Positions 1-6,419 of a stretch of 8,655 nucleotides of DNA are shown in pieces; within the stretch, counting starts at the first letter, position 1; every line of letters begins with the position of its first letter. The stretch is from Alphaproteobacteria bacterium (GTDB taxonomy: Bacteria > Pseudomonadota > Alphaproteobacteria > ATCC43930 > CGMCC-115725). The notes below the pieces were generated by a model. The model searched no databases. It was not told the origin of the DNA and saw nothing but the letters and a program-made list of their open reading frames with translations. The translations under genes were made by a program, and so were the position numbers. The stretch is from contig JASHUW010000324.1 of the NCBI GenBank assembly GCA_030039815.1, positions 1 to 8,655 on the forward strand, read 5' to 3'.

Positions 1-80
1 AGCCGTGCCGCGGCCATTGCGGTCATGCGGCCGAGCTGTCCGCCGCCGAGAATGCCGATCGTCGTGCCAGGATTAAGCAT
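1..80 (-). CDS. purK: N5-carboxyaminoimidazole ribonucleotide synthase PurK, N-terminal fragment
   Basis: Only the first 26 codons lie in the window; the gene runs off the left edge. The ATG at 80 gives a peptide with TIGILGGGQLGRM at residues 7-19, the glycine-rich N-terminal nucleotide-binding loop typical of PurK ATP-grasp enzymes. PurK uses ATP and bicarbonate to carboxylate AIR to N5-CAIR, the substrate of PurE, in cytosolic de novo purine synthesis. It starts 15 bases after the purE stop in the same direction, so the two are very likely cotranscribed. No good Shine-Dalgarno is visible in that gap, which fits translational coupling to purE. An in-frame TTG at 86 is a weaker start. The short fragment limits proof, but motif and context agree. 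Confidence 0.9.
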   Translation of the reverse strand, partial: MLNPGTTIGILGGGQLGRMTAMAAAR

Positions 81-95
81 CGACAAACAACGGCA

Positions 96-584
96 TCAAA
101 CGGGGCGCTCCGCGACGGCGGCGGTCTGGTTTTCGCGCAGGCGGTCGAGCGCGTCGGCGATGGCGGCGTCGCCCAGCGCGAGAATCGCGGCTGCGCAAAG
201 CGCCGCATTGATCGCCCCCGCCTGGCCGATGGCGAAGGTCGCGACCGGCACGCCGCCCGGCATTTGCACGATCGACAGCAGGCTGTCCATGCCCTTCAAG
301 GCGCGGCTTTGCACCGGCACGCCGAGCACGGGCAGCGGGGTGAGCGCGGCGGCCATGCCGGGCAGGTGGGCGGCGCCGCCGGCGCCGGCGATGATCACTT
401 TCAGCCCGCGCGACCTGGCGCCGGTCGCGTAGTCGTAGAGCCGCTTCGGCGTCCGATGCGCCGAGATGATGCGCGTTTCATGGGCGATGCCGAGCTTGTC
501 CAGCGTCTGGGAGGCATGCTGCATGGTCTCCCAATCGGACTGGCTGCCCATGATAATCCCGATGGCGGGGCCGGATTCGGCCAT
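96..584 (-). CDS. purE: N5-carboxyaminoimidazole ribonucleotide mutase PurE (class I)
   Basis: PurE converts N5-CAIR to CAIR in de novo purine synthesis. Visible motifs are GSQSDW (residues 13-18), SAHRTP (41-46, His43 aligning with the catalytic histidine), AGAGGAAHLPGM (66-77), PVLGVPV (85-91) and SIVQMPGGVPVATF (104-117). These are hallmarks of the class I mutase, which works with PurK, and purK follows 15 bases downstream. The product is 162 aa, close to the usual size. I chose the ATG at 584 because homologues begin just before IGIIMGSQSDW; an upstream TTG at 605 would add seven residues. GAGGAG lies immediately before the chosen ATG, closer than ideal, so the start is slightly uncertain while the function is not. 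Confidence 0.96.
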   Translation of the reverse strand: MAESGPAIGIIMGSQSDWETMQHASQTLDKLGIAHETRIISAHRTPKRLYDYATGARSRGLKVIIAGAGGAAHLPGMAAALTPLPVLGVPVQSRALKGMDSLLSIVQMPGGVPVATFAIGQAGAINAALCAAAILALGDAAIADALDRLRENQTAAVAERPV

Positions 585-619
585 GCTCCTCGTCTCTGAC
601 GGCAATGGCGGAGCCGGGC

Positions 620-647
620 ATTATAGGGTCGCGGCCCCTCGGCACAA
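620..647 (-). promoter_or_regulatory. Predicted sigma-70 type promoter of purE-purK
   Basis: On the minus strand a perfect TATAAT (625-620) is preceded, after 16 bases, by TTGTGC (647-642), which matches the first three bases of the -35 consensus. Transcription would start near 613, giving a leader of about 30 nt before the purE ATG at 584. Position and strand suit purE. No purine repressor palindrome is evident. Confidence 0.5.
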
Positions 648-693
648 GCCGCACCGCGCCTTCGCGCGCCGGGCGCGACGCGGTAAAATTCGC

Positions 694-730
694 TTGTTGC
701 GAACCGCGGCCACTCGTTTATAGACACGAG
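694..730 (+). promoter_or_regulatory. Predicted promoter of the GGDEF gene with an inverted repeat around the -10
   Basis: TTGTTG (694-699), a 17-base spacer and TTTATA (717-722) form a plausible -35/-10 pair pointing at the GGDEF gene. The -10 is bracketed by an inverted repeat, CTCGT (713-717) and ACGAG (726-730), with an 8-base centre, which could be an operator. A second near-palindrome, GAATTAAAATTC, lies at 735-746. The matches are moderate and untested. Confidence 0.38.
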
Positions 731-797
731 CGGAGAATTAAAATTCGTGAACGCTTCTGCCGGAGGGCGGGCGGGCGAGATGTTAAAGGGGCGGTCG

Positions 798-1418
798 ATG
801 CCGACGGCGGCCGGCGCGTCGAAGGGGCGCCGCTCGGCGTCTGGTGCGACCAGCTCCGAGTTGGAGCAGTTGCGCGCCGAGCGCGAGGCGATGCAGCGCG
901 AATTGGACGCCGCCCGGGCGCGAATCGCCCAGCTCGAACGCCTCGCCGACGAGGATTCGCTGACGCCGATCGCGAATCGGCGCGCCTTCGTGCGCGAGCT
1001 GTCGCGCATGATCGCCTTCACCCGCCGCTACGGGCCGCCGTCGAGCGTCATCTATTTCGACGTCAACGGGATGAAGCACATCAACGATACGCACGGGCAT
1101 CCGGCGGGCGATGCGGCGCTCCGCCATATCGCCGAGATTTTGGCGAAGAACGTCCGCGAGAGCGACATTGTCGGTCGGCTCGGCGGCGACGAGTTCGGCG
1201 TGATCCTCGCTCAGACCAACCAGGAACAGGCAAACGCCAAGGGCGCCGCGCTGGCGCAGGCGATCGGCACGACGCCGTTGCACTGGGGCAAGCTCGAGAT
1301 CCCCGTCAGCGCCGCCTACGGTGTCTATTCCTTCACCGGTAGTGACGACGCGCAGGTCGCGATCGAAGCGGCCGACAAGGCGATGTATAAGCAGAAGCGG
1401 GTGCGGCAGGCGGTCTAG
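798..1418 (+). CDS. Small GGDEF-domain protein, probable diguanylate cyclase
   Basis: With the ATG at 798 the product is 206 aa. Residues about 20-50 form a charged heptad-like coiled coil (ELEQLRAEREAMQRELDAA). A full GGDEF domain follows: DEDSLTPIANRRAF (52-65), FDVNGMKHINDTHGHPAGD (87-105) and the active-site GGDEF (129-133). RESD (120-123) sits five residues before it, matching the RxxD inhibitory I-site. The domain would make cyclic di-GMP from two GTP, with feedback inhibition. No membrane segment, PAS or receiver domain is seen, so it is probably cytosolic, with dimerisation through the coiled coil. The ATG at 798 has AAAGGGG six bases upstream. In-frame GTG 747 and ATG 780 are possible longer starts. 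It diverges from purE and is convergent with a DUF465 gene ten bases away. Confidence 0.92.
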   Translation: MPTAAGASKGRRSASGATSSELEQLRAEREAMQRELDAARARIAQLERLADEDSLTPIANRRAFVRELSRMIAFTRRYGPPSSVIYFDVNGMKHINDTHGHPAGDAALRHIAEILAKNVRESDIVGRLGGDEFGVILAQTNQEQANAKGAALAQAIGTTPLHWGKLEIPVSAAYGVYSFTGSDDAQVAIEAADKAMYKQKRVRQAV

Positions 1419-1428
1419 CCCGTCCCGG

Positions 1429-1632
1429 TCACGCGATGATGTCCGGCAACAGCTCGCTCTCGATTTTCGAGATTTGATCCTTCAAGGCCAGCTTGCGCTT
1501 CTTCAAGCGCTGCAACTGCAGCTGGTCGAACGGCGCGCGCTCGGCAATACGCGCGATCACGTCGTCGAGGTCGCGGTGCTCGAGCATGAGGGCGGCGAGC
1601 TTTGCCTTTAAGGCTTCGACATCAAGGTCCAT
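1429..1632 (-). CDS. YdcH/DUF465 family small coiled-coil protein (copy 1)
   Basis: A 67-aa protein beginning MDLDVEALKAKLAALMLEHR. The C-terminal part, QRLKKRKLALKDQISKIE, matches the signature of the YdcH/DUF465 family (about 55-75 aa, mostly helical). No enzymatic residues are apparent. The family's role is not established; it is common in alphaproteobacteria and resembles SlyX-like helical hairpins. The ATG at 1632 has no strong Shine-Dalgarno. TATAGT at 1709-1704 on this strand could be a -10, but no convincing -35 accompanies it. The gene is convergent with the GGDEF gene, and no terminator fits in the ten-base gap. A paralogue lies at 2962-3129. Confidence 0.88.
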   Translation of the reverse strand: MDLDVEALKAKLAALMLEHRDLDDVIARIAERAPFDQLQLQRLKKRKLALKDQISKIESELLPDIIA

Positions 1633-1745
1633 CGCGGATGGCGCGTCATCAACGATTGCAGAAATCCGAGCGCAAATCGGGGTACGCAGACGGATTGCTC
1701 CGAACTATAGCACGATGCGCGTCACTTTCATTGCGCGGTGATCTG

Positions 1746-2228
1746 ATGACTCCTGAATCGGCAGCCAATGGGTTCTGGCGGTTTTCGCTGATGACCTATG
1801 CCCGCCCTGGGGTCGCCGATGCGTTGATCCGGCTGCAAGATCGCGGCGGGCACAACGTCAACCTGATGCTGTTCGGGCTGTGGCTCGGTTTCTGCGAGGC
1901 GACGCGGCTCGACGCCGCAGGTCTGGCTCGCGCCAAGAGCGCGATCGAAGGAATCGACCGCGATGTCGTTGCACCGCTGCGCCGGCTACGGCGCGCGCTG
2001 AAGGACGATCTCGACCCTGACATTCGCGCCCTGCGGCGTCGGGTGCTGGCGTTGGAGATCGCCGCCGAGTGGCGCGTTCAGGCACGGCTGGCGGCGTCCG
2101 TGACGCGTCGCAAGGCGGCAGACGCAAATCGCTTTGCCCTGGCGGAAGCCAATCTACGGCTCATCCTCGGCGCCGACTTCGACGCAGACGACGCGGTTTC
2201 GCTGCGGCGGACGATCGCCGCGTTTTAA
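1746..2228 (+). CDS. TIGR02444 (DUF2390) family protein
   Basis: A 160-aa protein that I assign to TIGR02444/DUF2390 from its N-terminal pattern: FWRFSLMTYARPGVADALIRLQDRGGHNVNLMLFGLWLG (residues 10-48), with the characteristic F/W-rich start, Y-x-x-PGV, LQD-x-x-G and NVNLMLF-x-x-WL. The rest is Arg/Ala-rich and helical. The biochemical role of the family is not known to me. There is no signal peptide, membrane segment or catalytic motif. The reading frame extends upstream to 1602, but those residues are low-complexity and overlap the divergent DUF465 gene, so I chose the ATG at 1746; only a weak GGTGA precedes it. Its stop overlaps the ubiX stop by three bases on the opposite strand. Confidence 0.87.
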   Translation: MTPESAANGFWRFSLMTYARPGVADALIRLQDRGGHNVNLMLFGLWLGFCEATRLDAAGLARAKSAIEGIDRDVVAPLRRLRRALKDDLDPDIRALRRRVLALEIAAEWRVQARLAASVTRRKAADANRFALAEANLRLILGADFDADDAVSLRRTIAAF

Positions 2229-2827
2229 ACCTTCGGCGTCGCGCCGCCCCATCGGCGCACCGTGCCGGTGTCGAGCCCGAACAGGTCGAGCAGGCGTCCG
2301 ACGCTGTGATCGATCATCTCGTCGATCGTCTGCGGCTTGGCGTAGAGCGCCGGCACTGGCGGGGCGATGATCGCCCCCATCTCGGAAAGCGCGGCCATCG
2401 TGCGCAGATGCCCGGTGTGGAGCGGGGTTTCGCGTACCGCAAGCACGAGGCGCCGGCGCTCCTTCAACACCACGTCGGCGGCGCGGGTGAGCAGGGTTGT
2501 CGTCACGCCGGTGGCGATCTCGCTCATGCTGCGGATCGAGCACGGCGCGATGATCATGCCGAGCGTCGGGAACGATCCCGACGAGATCGGTGCGGCCATA
2601 TCGCCGATCGCGTGCACGACATCGGCGTGGGCGCGCAGATCGGCCGGCTTCAAATCGGTTTCGAGGGCCAGCGTCATCTCGGCCGTTCGGCTCATCACGA
2701 GATGCGTCTCGACCGGCAGGTCCTTGAGCAAGATCAGGAGCCGCGCGCCATAGGCGACGCCAGACGCGCCGCTGATCCCGACGATGAGCCGCGGGCGGCT
2801 GCCTGAGCCTCTGGCGTCTTGTCGCAT
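2225..2827 (-). CDS. ubiX: Flavin prenyltransferase UbiX
   Basis: UbiX attaches a dimethylallyl group to FMN, making prenylated FMN for UbiD-type decarboxylases, including the ubiquinone pathway enzyme. The 200-aa product has the FMN-binding GISGASG loop (17-23), SSGSFPTLGMIIAPCS (82-97), SMSEIATG (100-107), the ERRRLVLAVRETPLH block (123-137) with Arg and Glu active-site residues, and the C-terminal YAKPQTIDEMIDHSVGRLLD (162-181) including the conserved Tyr. Length is normal. The ATG at 2827 follows AAGGGATAGGG, an acceptable Shine-Dalgarno. No ubiD is visible in the window. It is convergent with the TIGR02444 gene, sharing a TTTAA stop overlap, and divergent from the second DUF465 gene. Assignment is firm; a catabolic Pad1-like role cannot be excluded. 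Confidence 0.95.
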   Translation of the reverse strand: MRQDARGSGSRPRLIVGISGASGVAYGARLLILLKDLPVETHLVMSRTAEMTLALETDLKPADLRAHADVVHAIGDMAAPISSGSFPTLGMIIAPCSIRSMSEIATGVTTTLLTRAADVVLKERRRLVLAVRETPLHTGHLRTMAALSEMGAIIAPPVPALYAKPQTIDEMIDHSVGRLLDLFGLDTGTVRRWGGATPKV

Positions 2828-2868
2828 CCCTATCCCTTCGCTCGGCCATTCATTTTTTCGCGGCGCAT

Positions 2869-2895
2869 CACATATCTCGTTGGCGACCGGTGCAA
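2869..2895 (-). promoter_or_regulatory. Possible ubiX promoter
   Basis: On the minus strand TTGCAC (2895-2890) and TATGTG (2874-2869) are separated by 15 bases. Both are partial consensus matches and the spacer is short. The site lies in the 134-base gap between ubiX and the divergent DUF465 gene, and would give a leader of about 35 nt. Weak support. I see no convincing plus-strand promoter in the same gap. Confidence 0.25.
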
Positions 2896-2961
2896 GCGCT
2901 GGCCCAAAACCCTCTCCGGCGCTACCATCGTAGTTGCGAGTGTTCGACAGGAGGGAACTGC

Positions 2962-3129
2962 ATGTCGCAGCAAGATCGCATCGAGGCGCTCAAAGAAAAG
3001 CACGCATCGCTCGAACGCGCCATCGATGAGGAGAGCCACCGTCCGCTGCCCGACCAAGCGGCGATCTACGATCTGAAGCGCCAGAAACTCCGCATCAAGG
3101 ACGAAATCTTCCAGCTCGAACGACAGTGA
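2962..3129 (+). CDS. YdcH/DUF465 family small coiled-coil protein (copy 2)
   Basis: A 55-aa helical protein starting MSQQDRIEALKEKHASLERA. Its C-terminal DLKRQKLRIKDEIFQLE matches the YdcH/DUF465 signature and the other copy in this window (1429-1632). The start is well supported: AGGAGG at 2949-2954 lies seven bases before the ATG. Longer in-frame starts at 2890 or 2819 would ignore this ribosome binding site and read low-complexity intergenic sequence. No catalytic residues or export signals are seen; the family's function is unsettled. A small secreted-protein gene begins 37 bases downstream on the same strand and may be cotranscribed. Confidence 0.9.
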   Translation: MSQQDRIEALKEKHASLERAIDEESHRPLPDQAAIYDLKRQKLRIKDEIFQLERQ

Positions 3130-3166
3130 CGGAAGAGCATAAATAAAACAACGTCTTGAGCGCCGT

Positions 3167-3550
3167 TTGTTGCGGCGACGAGCAAGCAGGGACAGGTTTT
3201 CGGCCGCTGCCGCAGGCACGTGGCTCGCGGCTCTTTTGCTGGTCGCGCCGGCACGCGCGGCCAGCGACTACGTGATTCTCGGCGCCGGCAGCAGGCCTTG
3301 CGGCAGCTGGTTGCAGGTTCGCAGTCAAGCGCTGCCCGATAGCGCGGCGCTGCAAAGCTGGGTGCTCGGCTACGTCACCAGCGTCAATGCCATTTTCCTG
3401 ACCTCGTCGCCCGACGTCACCCAGGGCGCCAACCCCGACGCGCTGTTTTCCTGGATCGACAACTACTGCGCGGCGCACCCGTTCGACTCGCTGGCGCGTG
3501 CCACGGCTGCGCTGCTCGATTCGTTTCTCGCGAAGAACAAGGTGAAGTAG
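3167..3550 (+). CDS. Small secreted two-cysteine protein, possibly Rap1a/Tai-like or HdeA-like
   Basis: The frame encodes about 127 aa. Basic residues RRRASRDR precede a hydrophobic stretch GTWLAALLLVAPARA (17-31), with a likely signal peptidase I cut after ARA, so the mature protein is periplasmic or secreted. The mature part has just two cysteines, Cys45 (RPCGSW) and Cys101 (WIDNYCAAHP), likely a disulfide, plus LQSWVLGYVTS (62-72) and an Ala-rich C-terminal helix. The layout CxxW, WxxGYxxS, then WIDxYCxxxP resembles small disulfide-bonded periplasmic proteins such as Rap1a/Tai immunity or HdeA-type proteins; this is a resemblance, not an assignment. No in-frame ATG or GTG precedes the signal peptide. 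TTG at 3167 or 3170 is the only conventional start, and no clear Shine-Dalgarno is seen. Real gene likely; exact start uncertain. Confidence 0.72.
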   Translation: MLRRRASRDRFSAAAAGTWLAALLLVAPARAASDYVILGAGSRPCGSWLQVRSQALPDSAALQSWVLGYVTSVNAIFLTSSPDVTQGANPDALFSWIDNYCAAHPFDSLARATAALLDSFLAKNKVK

Positions 3551-3559
3551 CCGCCGGTT

Positions 3560-4345
3560 CTACCGCGGCGCGGCGGGCGAAACGATTCGCCACCGCCGGC
3601 CGGTGTCGCTCGCCAGCCTGTCGGCGATCGTGCGGGCAAGCTCCGGATCGATCGGCGCCTCGCCGTCCTTGGCGACGGCTGCGATCGCCTGGTCCCAGTT
3701 CGCATCGGCGTTGTTTTTGGCCGCGCTGTCGGCTTCGTAGACGCTATTATCCGAGACCCCGATCTCGATCATGCCGCTCGGCGCGAGTGCTCGCCGCAGG
3801 CGCAAGAACGAGGCGGGGAAGGCGCCGGCATCGTCATAGAAAACCGCGATGTCGCCGCCCGGGCCGTCAAGCGCGGCGACGGCGATGCCAATCACGGGCG
3901 CCCCCCGCACCGTCGCGGTGAACAGGGCCTGCGCGCGCCGGTCGCTCTGGTCGGTAAGCATTAGCTGCGAGGCCGCCGCCGGTTGGAAGGGCGGCGAGCG
4001 TGTGAGCACGGCCAGCAACGCACCGGCGGCCGAATCGGTCTTGCCGGTCAGCGCGCCATACATCGCCAGGCCGGTGCCCTGCGGATCGCGAAGAATTTGC
4101 AATTCGGTCGGCAGCAGCTCACGCGGCGCGGGCGTGGGCGTCGCCACGGCGGAGGCGGTCGCGTCGGCCGTTGGAAGCGGCGGCAGCTTCGCCGGCGGGA
4201 TGGTGATAAGGGGTGAGACGGTGGTCGCGACATGGGCCGCGGCCGGCGATACGAGGATCGCGACGACCGCCGCCGCGGGGCCAAGGCTCGTCACCATCCG
4301 CCAGAGGGCGGGCAGCAGCCTCGCAGCGGGCAGGCCGATGATCAT
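3560..4345 (-). CDS. Secreted protein of unknown function with Pro/Ala-rich linker
   Basis: I do not recognise this 261-aa protein. The ATG at 4345 opens a convincing signal peptide: a basic segment (R9, R16), a hydrophobic stretch LGPAAAVVAILVSPAAA (21-37), and a cut after AAA37. Residues 45-79 are rich in Pro, Ala and Thr and look like a flexible linker. A folded domain follows (about 80-261), with LQILRDPQGTGLAMYGALTGK (82-102), an alternating hydrophobic core around VIGIAVAALDGPGGDIAVFYDD (151-172), MIEIGVSDN (192-200) and a charged helical C-terminus. There are no cysteines and no known catalytic motif. GAGGAACGGAAAG precedes the start. An upstream ATG at 4423 would add 26 residues and bury the signal peptide, so it is less likely. 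It ends nine bases from the convergent secreted-protein gene and diverges from kup. Confidence 0.78.
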   Translation of the reverse strand: MIIGLPAARLLPALWRMVTSLGPAAAVVAILVSPAAAHVATTVSPLITIPPAKLPPLPTADATASAVATPTPAPRELLPTELQILRDPQGTGLAMYGALTGKTDSAAGALLAVLTRSPPFQPAAASQLMLTDQSDRRAQALFTATVRGAPVIGIAVAALDGPGGDIAVFYDDAGAFPASFLRLRRALAPSGMIEIGVSDNSVYEADSAAKNNADANWDQAIAAVAKDGEAPIDPELARTIADRLASDTGRRWRIVSPAAPR

Positions 4346-4449
4346 TCGCTTTCCGTTCCTCGTCCGCGTGGTCGGGAAACCGGCGCGGAAAAATGCCAGC
4401 AAGCGCGAACCGCGCGCAACCATCGTGCGTTGGTCGTTGGAACACCGCG

Positions 4450-4476
4450 ATGACGCAACAATGACTGCGTTATGAT
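4450..4476 (+). promoter_or_regulatory. Possible kup promoter with an internal inverted repeat
   Basis: TATGAT (4471-4476) is a good -10; ATGACG (4450-4455), 15 bases upstream, matches the core TGAC of the -35. Between them ACGCA (4453-4457) and TGCGT (4466-4470) form a perfect inverted repeat around an 8-base centre, so a regulator bound there would block the promoter. Transcription would begin near 4483, giving a leader of about 35 nt. Confidence 0.35.
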
Positions 4477-4517
4477 CTCACCAATTCATCGCGTCGGCGC
4501 GCGGGCCAAGAGGGACG

Positions 4518-6419
4518 ATGTCGGACATTGCGATCACTCACGAACAGCGTCCCCTGCCGGCGATCTCAAGGCCGGTCACGGCGGCCGCCTCATTGGCGGC
4601 GCTCGGCATCGTCTACGGCGATCTTGGCACCAGCCCGCTCTATACGACCCCGGCGATCATCGAGGGGGTTGGCGGCCAGTTCTCGCCCGAGATCGGCCTC
4701 GGCATCCTGTCGCTGATCTTTTGGGCGCTTATCATCACCGTTTCGATCAAGTACTGCCTTTTCGTGATGCGCGCCGACAACCACGGCGAAGGCGGCATTC
4801 TCGCGCTGATGTCGCTGGTCGCCGGGCGCGGCTATGGACGGGTTCCGGTGCTGGTGATGATGGGGCTGTTCGGTGCGGCGCTGATCTACGGCGACGGCAT
4901 TATCACGCCGGCGATTTCGGTGTTGAGCGCGCTTGAGGGCGTCAATGTCGCGAGCGACGCGCTGAAGCTCTACGTGATGCCGATTGCCGTCACGGTCCTC
5001 CTCGTGCTGTTCGCGGTGCAGAACCGGGGAACCGCGCGGCTTGGCGCGGTGCTCGGACCGGTGATGCTGGTCTGGTTCATCGTCATCGGTCTCCTCGGGA
5101 TAACCGGGATCGTTCGTCATCCGGGGGTGCTGTGGGCGGTCGATCCGGCATACGGCGTCATCTTTCTGGCGCGCCATGGATGGCAGGGCTTCGCGATTCT
5201 CGGCGGCGTGTTTCTCGCGTTGACCGGCGGCGAGGCGCTCTACGCCGATATGGGCCATGTCGGCCGCAATCCGATTCGCCTGACCTGGTACGGCCTCGTT
5301 CTTCCGGCACTGCTGCTCAACTACGCCGGCCAGATCGCGCTGCTGATCGCCGAGCCCGGGCAGGGCAGCCCGTTCTTCCGCCTGGCTCCTGATTGGGCGC
5401 TTTACCCGATGGTGATACTGGCGACCATCGCGACGATCATCGCCAGCCAGGCGATCATCACCGGCTCCTTCTCGCTGACCCGCCAGGCGATGCAGCTCGG
5501 CTGGTTTCCCGGCTTCAAGATCCGCCAGACCTCGGATACCGAATACGGCCAGATCTACGTGCCGGTCATCAACTGGCTGATGATGGTGATGACGGTGCTG
5601 CTGACCATGAGTTTCGGCAGCTCGACGCGGCTCGCCGGCGCCTATGGCACCGCCGTGTCGATGACGATGATGCTGACGACGGCGCTGCTCTACAATCTGA
5701 TGCGCCAGCGCTGGCAATGGCCGGTGTGGGGCGCCGCTTTGGTGAGCGGCATCTTCCTATTTGTCGACTTCGCGTTTTTCTCGGCGAATCTGCTGAAGAT
5801 CGCCGATGGCGGGTGGGTGCCGCTGACCTTCGGCACGATCGTCTTTATCGCGATGACCACCTGGCATGCCGGGGTCTCGGCGGTGCAACGCAAGCAGGCG
5901 GCCGAGGGCATGACGCCGGCCCGCTTCCGGGTCTGGCTGCGTCGCCGCAAGATTGCGCGAGTGCCGGGCACCGCGGTCTTCCTGACCCGGATGGCGGATC
6001 GGCTCGTGCCACCGCAAATCATCCAGCAAGTCGAGCAGTTCGGCGTGCTGCCCGAGTCGCTGGTCGCGCTGACTTTGTCGTTCCAGGAGATCCCGCGGGT
6101 TTCGCCGGATCAACGGTTGGAGATCGACGAATTGTTTAAGGGCTTCTGGCGCATCACGGTGCGTTATGGCTTCGTTGAGGTTCCCGACCTGCCCGCGGCG
6201 CTGCGCAACGCCAAGCTTCAGGGCTGCGCGATCGATCTCGCGAAAGCGGTCTATTTCGCCTCACGCGATCGGGTGATCCGCGACCGCAAGAACCGGCATT
6301 TATCGCGCTGGCGGGTACTGGTCTTCTCGTTCATGTACCGCAACGCGGTGCGGGCGGTCGACATCTTCAACTTGCCGCCCCAGAACTTTGTCGAGCTGAG
6401 CCGACAGATCGAGCTTTAG
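4518..6419 (+). CDS. kup: Potassium uptake protein Kup (HAK/KUP/KT family)
   Basis: Kup is an inner-membrane K+:H+ symporter for low-affinity or acid-tolerant potassium uptake. The 633-aa length is typical. Family signatures are GIVYGDLGTSPLY (30-42, Asp35), KYCLFVMRADNHGEGGILAL (78-97), IYGDGIITPA (123-132, Asp126) and GGEALYADMGHVGRNPIR (237-254, Glu239); these acidic residues align with ones implicated in ion coupling. About twelve hydrophobic segments lie between residues 20 and 450. A cytosolic C-terminal domain of about 180 residues follows, with RVPGTAVFLTR and RNAVRAVDIFNLPP. The ATG at 4518 follows AGAGGG (4509-4514) at short spacing. Its stop overlaps that of the convergent Crp/Fnr gene by three bases. 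No kdp or trk genes, riboswitch or c-di-AMP element are visible nearby. Intact, ordinary gene. Confidence 0.97.
   Translation: MSDIAITHEQRPLPAISRPVTAAASLAALGIVYGDLGTSPLYTTPAIIEGVGGQFSPEIGLGILSLIFWALIITVSIKYCLFVMRADNHGEGGILALMSLVAGRGYGRVPVLVMMGLFGAALIYGDGIITPAISVLSALEGVNVASDALKLYVMPIAVTVLLVLFAVQNRGTARLGAVLGPVMLVWFIVIGLLGITGIVRHPGVLWAVDPAYGVIFLARHGWQGFAILGGVFLALTGGEALYADMGHVGRNPIRLTWYGLVLPALLLNYAGQIALLIAEPGQGSPFFRLAPDWALYPMVILATIATIIASQAIITGSFSLTRQAMQLGWFPGFKIRQTSDTEYGQIYVPVINWLMMVMTVLLTMSFGSSTRLAGAYGTAVSMTMMLTTALLYNLMRQRWQWPVWGAALVSGIFLFVDFAFFSANLLKIADGGWVPLTFGTIVFIAMTTWHAGVSAVQRKQAAEGMTPARFRVWLRRRKIARVPGTAVFLTRMADRLVPPQIIQQVEQFGVLPESLVALTLSFQEIPRVSPDQRLEIDELFKGFWRITVRYGFVEVPDLPAALRNAKLQGCAIDLAKAVYFASRDRVIRDRKNRHLSRWRVLVFSFMYRNAVRAVDIFNLPPQNFVELSRQIEL

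Noticed and set aside
783..1283. Minus-strand frame opposite the GGDEF gene
   Set aside because: An antisense shadow with biased composition; the plus frame has the complete GGDEF motif set.
1419..1428. Bidirectional terminator between the GGDEF gene and DUF465 copy 1
   Set aside because: The gap is ten bases and contains no stem-loop with a T tract.
2069..2849. Long frames opposite ubiX and overlapping the TIGR02444 gene
   Set aside because: Arg-rich shadow translations in competition with two frames that carry clear family signatures.
2823..2961. tRNA or small RNA gene between ubiX and DUF465 copy 2
   Set aside because: No cloverleaf, T-loop motif or terminator hairpin is visible.
4590..5717. 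375-codon minus-strand open frame inside kup
   Set aside because: Its His/Arg/Asp-rich translation has no recognisable domain, and it lies wholly antisense to an unmistakable Kup protein.
5393..6139. 248-codon plus-strand frame inside kup
   Set aside because: It is an alternative frame of kup; the real frame carries the conserved residues.
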